A stretch of 64,000 nt of DNA from Trichuris trichiura (taxonomy: Eukaryota > Nematoda > Enoplea > Trichinellida > Trichuridae). The translations under genes were made by a program, and so were the position numbers. This document shows positions 13,470 to 23,891 of this stretch, piece after piece. The notes beneath the pieces were generated by a model, which was given only the letters and a program-made list of their open reading frames with translations, ran no database searches and was not told the origin of the DNA. Each line of letters opens with the position of its first letter. The first letter of the stretch is position 1. The stretch covers positions 1,736,001-1,800,000 of the forward strand of contig JBAJFE010000005.1 of the NCBI GenBank assembly GCA_037903355.1, in the 5' to 3' direction.

Positions 13470-14921
13470 AAACTGTTACACATGTCATGAAATAGAATAG
13501 GTTTTTAGCTCTTTAGCAGTAGAATTGTTTTTCTTGCTCAGAAGGTGCTATTTTTCAATGATTTTATTACTACAGTTGTTGAAAACTTAGTTTTTGGTGA
13601 CTTCTCGAAACTTTGCAGTTTTCACGCAAAAGGCAGCTACGGTAGAAACCACGTCTGTCATCGTTATTGACTCATTAGGCGGTAGGTCTGATCAGATAGG
13701 ATGCGCCTCGTAGAGGAGGTTTTTGCAAATTGGTTTTACGCTCATTACAGTAGTTCCTGCACCGTAGGTATTCACGTGACCGCAATGTTTTGTTAACAAA
13801 TGCATTGTTTGTAGTCATTTTTGAGTATCCTGAAGTGTGCTTCGATTTCGGTTTTAACTTTCGCCGGTTCGATGTAGTACTGCACGCGTAATAATTCAGA
13901 GATAATGTGTGCTCGAAAAAGGAAGTAAAAATTCTCTTTCAGGATTTGTCAGACCCAGTAATCATTCAAGGAGGATCTGTTTGTTCGTTAAAAATGCAGG
14001 ATGGCTAGTTTACAAAAATTTTGCCTTCCAAATATGGCACTTTATTTTTTTCTAACGATATCCGGCAATGTCTCTTTTCGGTTGTTCATTCGGGCCTCCA
14101 CTTAAATGCAGGCTTATATGCAAGCTGAGCTAAAACGGTCAAAATGTGTGTAGTCGTCGGGAGAATACATTTTTCTTCGAAGCAGTTCAACTTCGGGGCA
14201 AAGTTTATGTTTACATGAAATTTGCTCAGGCAGCATTCCTTCTTCATTCCTCAAAATGGGTCTGCAACGAGTAACAATAACGTTCGATTTGCGCAATGTT
14301 ATTAGCGTTGTTAACATTAGCATTTAAGTTGCAATAATCTCATTTTCAACCGGTACTTGCTTTATTTTATTATTAGTTATTCGTGGTGATTTTTTTGCCT
14401 AACTTAGAAAGTATAAATTGTGGTGTGTATATGTGTTTGAAAGGCAATACATCTAGTGCTTCATATTGTCAGCTTTTTCGAGCTACAGCCCACAACCTTT
14501 TCTCAGGTTGCTGTGCAGTGCGACGAGTTGTGCAAAGTTAACTCTCTAAGCTATTAATATTGATGTTCTCGCAGTAGCTTTTGTCCAATAGCTTAACGGC
14601 TGAAATGTTAGTGTCGCATTGGAAAAGGGACTCTGAATTTCTGCGAAAGAAGTGTAAATAGGTCTCATGATCCTATGGTGTTCTCAGGCAAATGCGTAGT
14701 CCATGATGGGCAGTTCAGCTGATCATTTCCGTCTTATAGATGGTTTTATCTGTCAATGTTTTGGGTGAAATTCAGCCCAACGGTTTGAGTGCTGTTTTTG
14801 GTTTGAGCAAAAGCATTTGAAAGGCGAAGCGTTAGATTGTACAGTAAAACAATTGGAAAACAGTTGTCTGTAAAGACAGTCCTAAATGTGTGCACTAACT
14901 TTGGCTAAACATTCGTGTGGC
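13470..14921. other. Intergenic, no gene recognised
   Basis: AT-rich sequence with stop codons in all frames. A 69-codon minus frame near 14114-14323 has no recognisable features. Nothing else was seen. Confidence 0.5.
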
Positions 14922-15920
14922 TCAAGCGTCTTGCAGGTAATTGACCACCAACTTGTGGCAGGCGATCATGCCTTCACCGGTACGCAGAACGCGGTGAAGC
15001 TTCGCGGGAGGTAGAGCGTTGAGGCTGATATTGTGAATTTGTATTGTCTGGAATATGATTTGGCCCTGCAACGAAACGGAAAAGTTATAAAGAGTATTTA
15101 AAGTAGTTTTTATTGATCCATTCGGTCCTGAAAATGCATTTATTTTCGGTAATCGTTTTGATCACCTTATTGCCATGTTTTTCCCAAAAGTCCGGATCAA
15201 TATCTGCATTCTCCAAGAACTCGTCCAACGTCGGAGTGCAGAATCTCCACTCGATGTTGTTGTACGTACCCTGTTCGACTCCCCGTTGGCAGTCGAACAA
15301 CTCACCGTCCACTTGAAGTGAGAAAATCTGTTTGGCAGCTTCCGACCGGTCGCACAAGCCGCAGTAGATGCTGAAATTTCAGTTGCATAATGTCATAATT
15401 GATCACCGTTTTTCCACCGCATACCATGAACCTGTTCCGCCGCATTTGGTTCTCGGGTCGAAATTGGTGCATTTTTCAGGCGAGCCGCGCGTGCCCAACT
15501 GACTCCTCACGTATATTTGTATTTCATTGCGTACCGGCTTGAACACTTCCACTTCTCCGCGGATTCGATAGCAGCCAAACTCTTTGTCCGGATCAGGCGT
15601 CAGCTCAGCGTTTCGCGACGACGGAAACCGGATATGCTCGTCCCATTTTCCTACAAAGTGGGACGACGCGCTGCTTAGTTTTTTTCCCTATCATTGTTTC
15701 ATTGCGAGAGGTTTTTTCGCAATTTCCGTCATTGCATGCGGGTAGCGAACAGATTTGTCTTTTACGACTCTCGCTCCATTTCACGCTCCGTTGTTTTGAA
15801 AAAACAGCACCGGTTAGCGTCCGTCCGTGCAAAAGACATCGCGTGAACCAGCGGAACCACCCAAGACTATCCTTACCATTAATGTGGTCGCCCCCAAAGA
15901 TTGGTTCAAGCTTGTCGTTC
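14922..15920 (-). CDS. Cysteine-containing protein of unknown family (5' end not defined)
   Basis: Four exons fit one reading frame: about 15877-15920, 15425-15650, 15166-15370 and 14922-15065 (stop TGA). Landmarks are GKWDEHIRFPSS, FGCYRIRGEVEVFKPVRNEI, a Cys-rich patch spanning a splice site (KCGGTGSCIYCGLC), RFCTPTLDEFLENADIDPDF and a C-terminus ending in VVNYLQDA. Phases (1, 2, 0) match at all three junctions, strong evidence of a real gene. At least seven cysteines suggest disulphides and an extracytoplasmic location. The 5' end is unclear: an in-frame TAA lies just upstream of the first exon, so a signal-peptide exon would have to lie further right and I could not place it. A frame running past 15166 without the last intron hits a stop, so the GTGATC donor at 15165 is preferred. 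I do not recognise the family. Confidence 0.65.
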
Positions 15921-17199
15921 CCAGCAGCAGCCCGTTAATTTTAGTTATTCTCGAAAGGTGGGACCGTTAATGACCTTTTCGTCTTCATTACATGCAATGA
16001 TAAAATCGTTATCCCCTGTTTTCAGTACTCGTGCTAGAAGTTATGACATAACGTTTATCGACAAATAGGCTGACCGATAAGGTGAGCGATGAATTCTAGG
16101 ACGCACAGCTATTAGTCACTAGCAATTTTCTTCCAGATAAGAAAGACAAGTTTTGCTGACATATACAGGCTAGCTTTTCATATCCCGCCATACCCAATGA
16201 TGCGTGTCCTAGCTTGTTCCAAGGGGGTGTCGTAAGGAAATGCGAGGTCGTTGCAAGTAGGCCCCAACGCAGAAGCATTCGTCGAAAAGAAATGAAATTC
16301 ATCTCACCTGACGATGAACGTATGGCCCTTACCTTTAATGCAGGGCTTGTGGGACAGCAATTCAATGGCCAATCTCCTGTGGCCCCCGAATTTGTGCAAC
16401 GCTAGCGCGCTTCGCCCATTGATTAAGATTGTTACCAGAAGGAACGTAGCGGCTTCCATGAGAGCGAGTGGTTCATTTTTCCTCCTGATGTACATTTGGC
16501 GCTTCGTTCTTCTTTGGTCGGCAATTGGCAGTCTTACGTACGTTGACCAAGACAGTTTGTAGAAGTAGCTTCTTTTGTTCAAAGAATGGTCTCGAAAAGT
16601 AGGCGAAATTAGTTCTGCGGTTGAACTGGAACAATTAAGCGCCCATCCGTTCCATATTCGAAACTGGAGCAGCCGAAACCAGTTCGTCCAGCTCGTCAAT
16701 GTCTCTCTTCTTCTTGCATCTTCTTATTTTGTTGAACCTGCTAGCTGAGCGTCACTACCGTCTGTACATCCATATTCTTAGACTTGTTCGTATGCAAATT
16801 GATGGAAGCTGTTTCAATAATGTTTCATCAGGCGATTATGAAAGGTGATTAGTCTGTCTTATGGACATCGTGGACATGTTGCCCGGCAGAAGTGCTCACT
16901 TAATTATGGGACGTTAACAGTTAACATCTATCAACATGACCTGAAAAGCTAGGCTTGACAAGCCGGAAATCCAACTTCAAATGGATGAGTTACCAAATGC
17001 CTATTTTTTGTCGGTAAAAGGCAATAATCCTGACTGCTCCAGTTGCCTTACGTTGACCATTTTTTGTCATTAACCATCAAAATGCGAAGACATCGAAATG
17101 GAAGAAGAATATTGAGCCTCCGATGGAACTCAATTGGTCAACAGTTTTCTCATTACAAAATGATTAAAACGAAGAAAGGTGTCCTCATTGGTGGCGGAT
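15921..17199. other. Intergenic; one possible isolated 3' exon near 16.7 kb
   Basis: The only coding-like piece is a short minus-strand frame at about 16635-16735 reading RRCKKKRDIDELDELVSAAP and ending NMERMGA-stop after a possible acceptor (gctagcag). It resembles a basic-then-acidic cytoplasmic tail and could be a distal exon of the OATP copy to its right or of an unknown gene. The link cannot be shown from the sequence. Confidence 0.3.
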
Positions 17200-20175
17200 T
17201 CAGTCGTCAGTGAATTCCTTTTTGCTTACTTCAAATAGCTTCACATTCCTGGCGTATATCCATGAAATACAATCGGCTAAAGCAGAGAGAAATCTCATCA
17301 GTGCGCAAAGGCCCACAAACCTAAATACGTACGAAGGCTCGCATAGGAAGTAGTCGTTTGCTTTTTACCATAGTCTCATTTCGTCAGCGTCGTAAGTGAC
17401 GCATGCACCTCTAATGTCGCAGCTTTTATTCCATCTTAAGCAAGCGTTGTCCAGTAATGTTCCATAAACAAGAGGTAACGGAAATGTGCCTATGCGTAGA
17501 CGTGGTAAGAAGTTGGAATGGAACATGCAATAGCGAATAGCTCACTAAGAAGATTGACAAAAGAAGCGTTGAAACCAAGTGTCACGGATCGAAGCTCATC
17601 CGGTATGGATCGTACTGTCAACAGCGTTGCAAGTATTATTCCACTACGGATGGTGAAGGCTGTAAAAGCAGTGAGAACAAAAACTAATATGGAAAGCCAT
17701 CGACAATCGTCTTTGCACCAATCGTAACTCGCTTCAAAGCCCTCAGCTACACAGTCACAGTGGGTGACATTCTACAAAGTTGACTTAGCGCGGAGAATTT
17801 GTTAAAACTTGTGCTGCCTTACAGCGTATCGACATCCAGCATGACATGGTGAATAATAATAGGCACTGCCAGCTTGGTCGCACACTGGAAACAGTGGAAC
17901 ACCGTTAGCCGCCTCCGATGCTGCAGGGATTGGTAAAGTTTTGTTCCGTTTATCTGGTTATATTAAGATAGTTGCTGCGAGTTGACTAGACTTAAAGCTG
18001 CTATTTATTGAATGACATGGTGTTAGTTCTGGAGATAATGGCAGAAAGCAGCATATAGGCAACCTCCTGTCGTCCGCTAAGTTTGAATCGTTTCGTCAGA
18101 ACACTGCCACATATCAAGCTCAAACCCACCATTAAAGCTCCAGTAATGCCCGAATGAAATGAAACGTGATCGTAAAACCGTAAAGAAATTAGGAATGGAT
18201 TTTTTTTTACCAATTAATGTACTGGCTCACTGATGAGGAATGCCGTAATGGTTTTGCACGAACTTTGTTTGGAATGTGACCAGTCTTTTTACTGGAAATC
18301 CGTCGAATAGCTGAGAAACATTGACCTATATGTACAGCGGGCATTTTAGTATGGCAGCAACGCTCGAGAGGAACTCTGAAAAGTCAACGTTATAAGGCGG
18401 ATAAGCTGAAGCGATAGGCGGAGCAAAGTGACCCTTACTCCCAGACCGAACTGTTGTTGGCTGTAGAACGAACAGCGCAAAAGTAACTGAACGTCGCTTT
18501 TCCTGCTTTGGGTATGCTGAAAGAGGCAGTGACTGAACTCCACCCATCAATGGCTTTCCTTCCTTTGGTATTTTGCTAAGCGACACTTTGGACAGCTTTT
18601 CTGATTTCGCGTTTGAGATGGGAGATGGACATTTTGATTTTGACCTGCCTGACAGTGAAATAGAATCTGTTCGCCGCCGCGCCCAGCGTGTAGCCAAGTG
18701 GCGGTCAGACTAAGCGCCGGAAGACTACAGCAGCTGCAACGAATTCAACACTGTTTTTCGACGGAAAGTCAGCGACTTTTTCAAAATCTGTCAACCCACC
18801 GCTTCTCAATTGTTTTTCTCATTTGCCCCTGACGAGAAGGTGAGAAACGGTTGAGTACAAGAAAAGAACTTTGTGCGAATGTTCAGAATTTGCAACTTGA
18901 CCGGGCCAAGGGTTTTGCCAGTTCATATTCTTTTGTAGTAAGTTTCGTAAAAGTGCCTTAGCGCACAGTTTTTGTTCAACTTCATTCACACAATCGATAA
19001 GCAGCCGCAAAAAAGATACTTGAGAACTATCGGCCCATTATTTTTGGCAAAACAACGGAGCATGTAAATTTTGGCGGGAAGTACCTTAAAGCTTTCTTAC
19101 CAAAGAAAAATGGAGAGTTTTGCCTCTTGACGTTGTCATCAATTATCGGAATACGTTATGTCCAAGGCTTACAGTGGCCGATGCCGATTAGCACCATACT
19201 AAACAGAATAATACCTACAGCGATTCTGTTCGTGTTCACTCTGGCATTTTTCCATTTGAAGAATCTTTTTAACCGTCATAATCATTTCGTTGCAATGGGA
19301 CAGCATCAGTAGGCTCCACTTTTCGGAGGAGAAGCTTGCGGTCACCATATTGTTCACTTCGTCGAAAGTAAGCTTTGCAAAACAGCTGAATTTCAAAATA
19401 CCCAATAAGATATTTGTCATAAGGTTGCGCAAATAGTCTGACATGTTTCAAACTTCTCCTCTAACGCGTCTTGTCTTGTCGTCACTCTGAAATTCCACTT
19501 CAGTCCCAGCCGAAGACTACATCTGTCCCTAAGAATGTTTTGTCATCGTAATAAAGATAGTCACTGATCGTAGTTTGTCGATCTAGTACGTGTGATCATC
19601 TTGGTGCAACGGGTCCCAACTAACAAAGTCTCTTTTCTTTAGGCTTTTCAACCTTTCTCCTCTATCCATATTATCGCTAAATAATTCGGAATAGCGGTCG
19701 AACTCTTCTGATTCGTTTGCTGATAGGGAAACGATCCTTGTTAACAATTCTTTTGCCCAAGGAGACAATCGCGGACCAATTATGGGATGGCGCAGTAGCT
19801 TGGCATGTTCATCTGCTTAGGATATATTGCGTAAGCATTCTGCATCTGTTCATCGATTGCGGTGAGGTTGAATGAAGGTCGTTTGTAAGAAAGAATTAAG
19901 TGAGGCAAGGCGGATTATTAGGCGAGAAATAAAAATGAGTAAGAATCTGCTCCCTACCCAGCGAGCCTGATTGCTTCGGCATCCCGTATAGGAGATGAAC
20001 ACTACGGCCAAGACGTAACCAATGTCACTGATAGATACGATTAATCCTGAGAAGAGACCTTAGATTTGGAACCACTGTTCGACGCTTCGCAGTGAGCTCT
20101 ATGGGCAAGTGAACATTGCATTTTTGATGCAGTAGCGCATGCAAAACAAAAGCAAGAAAGACCATAGGTTGGCAT
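17200..20175 (-). pseudogene. Decayed organic-anion-transporter (OATP/SLCO) copy
   Basis: Collinear with the two intact OATP genes at 29.6 and 39.1 kb but broken. Near 20.17 kb LWSFLLLFC aligns with LWKFLIAFC of the 39-kb gene. At 19.9-20.0 kb SDIGYVLAVVFISY and QARWVG match the transporter signature. LIGIGHCKPWT (19.2 kb), KCPLYI (18.35 kb), VTFQTKF (18.3 kb) and SPCHAGC (about 17.83 kb) follow in the same order as the paralogues. Against function: in-frame stops at 20099-20101, 20060-20062, 19156-19158, 19027-19029, 18326-18328 and 18227-18229; much of the cytoplasmic loop is unalignable; and the acceptor before LMVGLSLICGSVL reads GG instead of AG (near 18150). The last third (17.2-17.9 kb) is open and still has good splice sites, including GTFPLPLVYG and a 12th membrane segment. 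It is either a relic or a gene reduced to its C-terminal part. Confidence 0.85.
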
Positions 20176-22910
20176 GGCGTTTGACCCAGTGTCGCATCCT
20201 GGCCAATAATGGCTTTTGTTAACGGAAACGAAATGATTTAAGAGTGGGCTTAGTCTGACAAACATTTGCGCAGTAAGAAAAAGAACTAGCAAACGAATGC
20301 CCTTTTGAAGTAGCATAGCAAAATAACGTTTACTTCAGTGCAGTGTTCAGGTTTTTGGGCTAAGTTTGACCCTTCTTTTATCCTTGCAAAAGATTTATAC
20401 CTTTCGGGATTCGTCTGATCCCGTCTTGAGCATCGGGCGCTGCAAATTGGGCCAAGCTTATCCCGAAAGCTTCGAACTGCTTGTCAAGAATAGAACCAGG
20501 CGAAACGCCACTGGAGTGTATGAATTTGACAGCGTACACACACACATTAAGAAGCGTCTCATATTTCATTTCCATATTGGTGCTTATACTACTTTGGGTG
20601 TTCTTTCTTTACACAAATGTTGAAAATTTGGGAGTTCATTAATTTTTCGGTCATGCAAAATACGTTCATTTTAATAATCGTAGTGTTAGAGCGGAAATGT
20701 TCATGAACAACTTACAAAAATCAGCAACGCGTAACGCTTCACTTCTTTTCTCCCTGTTCTTAAAATGCTTTTCAGCCTACAACTTTGCTGAACACTGGCA
20801 TTAAACTGCGCTTATATTGCTTCTCTATTTTGCTTAAATTGAAGAAAAGGTGGCGCTGTTATTGAAGGAGCTTTGCGCTATTAGCTTGCTATACCAGTGA
20901 GTGACTCGTTCGTTAAATTTTTCAGGTTTCTGTGCACCAAACTATGGTTCGTATGCGTTGAAATCAGTTATTCCACACGTCGCTGAGTGCTATTGAAATT
21001 TTGGCTTGCTTATTATACTCTCCTAGCTGATGCATTAAAATTGAAATGATAATCCACCTACTGTCACAATCTTGGAAAGCTGCAGACAAACCGTGATGTG
21101 TAAATTTCGCATAAAGCAATGCACCTCTGACTAATTGCCATCTAAGGATAAGCCATAAGTTCACAGTTTTTCTAAAACTCTTGCATATGGCTTTATGTAT
21201 AGCCGTTTTTTGTTCTGCAGTGCACTCGTAGGATGCAGTTGGCGAAAAATTATAACAAAGAGGCTATGTACATTTTACGTGCAATATGACCACACGTTGT
21301 GGCATAGATTAATTATGCAAACCATTTCGTTATTTGAAAGCACGTACAATTTCAACTGCCTCACGTTACTAATGTTTTTAATTCGACTGAAGGCGAAGCT
21401 GGTTGGGCAAAGTGCCGTGTAAACTAGTTTTTGTTGTTGTTTGTTTGTTCAAGATTTTGAACACATAAAAAAGCTGAGCTTCAGCAGTTTTCATAAAGCA
21501 GGTTAGCATGAACCCATCGATAGCAGTTTTGTTTGGAATAACGTTAAGGTTCTTTGCGCTTTAAATTCTGCTTGCACTTGGCTCGCTTTTCTTCAAACCA
21601 AGCTGAGCAGAAATCGCAACAGCTTGGAAAAAAGATTCCCGTCTCGAAACGGAACCATTGGTCAACTCATCAGACTTCTGTCAGGAATGCTGTGAATAGT
21701 CTGCTGCCTTATTGGTCATATGCAATGAATGCAGTAGAAAGTGTTGGAAAACATGCGTCCATAATTTCAATTCGAATTGTTAAAAGAAGCGCAATTGTTC
21801 CCTGTTTAATTTGCATAATTTTCCCGTTCCCATCATACAGCAGGCAAAGCTGGAACGTGGCGGTACTGTCGTGATTTTGCCAAAAGAGAGCCATCAGGTT
21901 TTTCATTACGAATAGAAAATCATTGCAGTCCAATATTCGCTGAAAAAGTACTCTAGAAAATTGGCATATCCTCGCGAAAAGTTTAAAAAAGACTGACGGG
22001 CTTTTATTACTTTGCTTTGCAGTTGTGTCGTGCTTTTTTTCATTCAATAAAAGGCTTGGAAAAATTAGCGTTAATCAGAAATTGAGGTTCATTACGAAAA
22101 CTCCTATGTTCAGGCCTGCTCCCTCTTCGTCCTAACAAAACAGGTAAAATCAAGTTTAACAGTGAATTCCCCTGCGACATTTACGATTCTCTCCATCAGA
22201 ACAAAAGGAACCGTATTGTTTATCTGTTTTCAGTGTGGTGCAGATGTTTTGCAAGAACATCCAGAATATGATCCGATAAGGAGAGTTAACGCTGTATTGT
22301 TGTGTTGACCGAGTGTCACAAGTATTCGTACTATACAAGAAGTGCTTTTAACAAGCTAAGTGTATACTGCATTTTAAGGTTTTAATTTTCAATTTTTTTT
22401 TGGAATAGATACTTTTCCCTGTCTCTCTCTTTTGTTAATTGTTAACAAGTTTTGATTGCCTATGACCATCCTTGGTAGGATGATCGTGCCTTCGCTAATT
22501 TTGAGGCTGAAGCAATAACTTCTTCAGCATGTCTTTTCTTTTCGCTAGCATTCTTATTGATCAGGCAGCGCTGCTTTTGCTTAATACGAATTAAGATACT
22601 GCTATGTACTGTGTTTTTGTACTATGTAGCATTGCTTAAGTTATTGTAGTTTTCTACAGCTTGTAGTTACTGCATGAATAGAAAGGTTCATGTGCACGAT
22701 AAACCCATCTGCAAAACAGCAATACATGCCGTGATTACACAATTCAATAAATTTTTGTGTCAAACACTGTTCTCCATAGCGAAGACAAAATTTTTTGTCC
22801 TAAAGGAGGACAAATTTAAATTTTTTATTCACACTTGTTCAGCACTTATCCCATGCGCAACTGTAATGATTAGAAGCAGTTAAAGTGTTTAAGTGGGATG
22901 GATCATTGAT
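20176..22910. other. Intergenic, no gene recognised
   Basis: AT-rich stretch. An ATG-initiated 65-codon minus frame at 20378-20575 and a 112-codon minus frame at 21709-22047 have no recognisable motifs or credible splice partners. A poly-A signal for the next gene (AATAAA on the minus strand) lies at 22824-22829. Confidence 0.5.
22824..22829 (-). terminator. Polyadenylation signal of the Tudor-like gene
   Basis: AATAAA on the minus strand (TTTATT on plus), 82 nt downstream of the stop codon at 22911, in AT-rich non-coding sequence. Confidence 0.5.
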
Positions 22911-23891
22911 TTAGTTCGTATCGCTTCTTCCTGAAATTGCGGTCGCGCGTTCCTTCTTACTGACCTTCACGTAAACAACCTTTCCATTCTTAATCACTGT
23001 GAGATTGACCTGCTGTTTGTCAAGAATTTGAGACGGCATGTCGCCTGAAATAAAAAATTTGATTTGCATGCAGTTGCTTGAGTCATTGTAATTATGCCTA
23101 ATATACGAACCTATGACTTTGCATCGGATAGTTGCTGGTTTGGCAACGCTAGTATATTTTGCAACCAGCGGTTTCGTGTTCTTGTAGCTCACTTTCTCGA
23201 TGAGTCCTGAGTCGACGAAAAGAACGCAGTGATTCCCGCTTTTAGTATTTTTCAGTATGCGCGCACGTTTCCATTCATTTGACTGAGCCGTTCGAGCAGC
23301 GCAGGGCATTCCGTAATAGCATATGTTTAAATCGCGTAGAAGCGGATATTGGGGATTCGCTTCGTACAGCATATGCAATTGTTCATTTGCATATGTGGCG
23401 TTTGCTTCCAATGAGTGTACGAGAAAGGTGAATTTCCTTCCTACTGCTTTTGAAACGATTCTGCCTTCAATGATTTCTCCTTTGCGCAGTTGCATTGTCG
23501 GGTAGTAAAGACTAATAGAATCGCATAGTATGTCTCCGTAAGGCGGTTGAAGACAAGTTTGACTCAACGAGAATTTATCTTCAGACTCTTTCTGCAAATG
23601 GCGTTATTAATAAAAATTATTTTTTAGTGCATATAGTTGGTACTGGTGAATTACCAATAATCGAACAGAGCCTAAAACACTGTCGGTTGAAATTGGTTCG
23701 TCTAAAACTTCCAACTCATTTCAGCGTCATTATGATTTAGCGTTACCGCTTTTCGCTAATTCTCTCTGTGCATTTCTCGCTGCTTTTCTTGGCTTTGCCA
23801 AAACATTTTCGTCGCATTCATCATTCTTCTCTTCACATAACGAGCATTTCGAAGCTGTTCTTGATGTTTCCGTATCGCTTAACGCTTTCAT
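22911..23891 (-). CDS. Small Tudor-domain-like protein
   Basis: Three exons in compatible phase: 23747-23891, 23111-23587 and 22911-23044 (251 codons, stop TAA). An AATAAA on this strand lies 82 nt past the stop. The N-terminus is charged with CSLCEEKNDEC and an Arg/Lys/Ala helix. The middle (MQLRKGEIIEGRIVSKAVGR then FTFLVHSLEAN) and the following segment GMPCAARTAQSNEWKRARIL ... HCVLFVDSGLIEKVSYKN have the layout of an extended Tudor domain: a strand with CAAR..., a W-KRARI strand, then a VLFVDSG strand. Such domains bind methylated arginines or lysines, typically in germline RNA granules. Only one copy is present and no helicase or KH domain accompanies it. The first exon could extend further upstream since the frame stays open past the ATG. 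Assignment to the Tudor fold is by pattern only. Confidence 0.6.

Noticed and set aside
18326..18697. 123-codon minus-strand frame considered as a separate small gene
   Set aside because: Its end (FLSSVAAILKCPLYI) aligns with the membrane segment preceding KSPVYML of the intact transporters, so it is part of the OATP relic.
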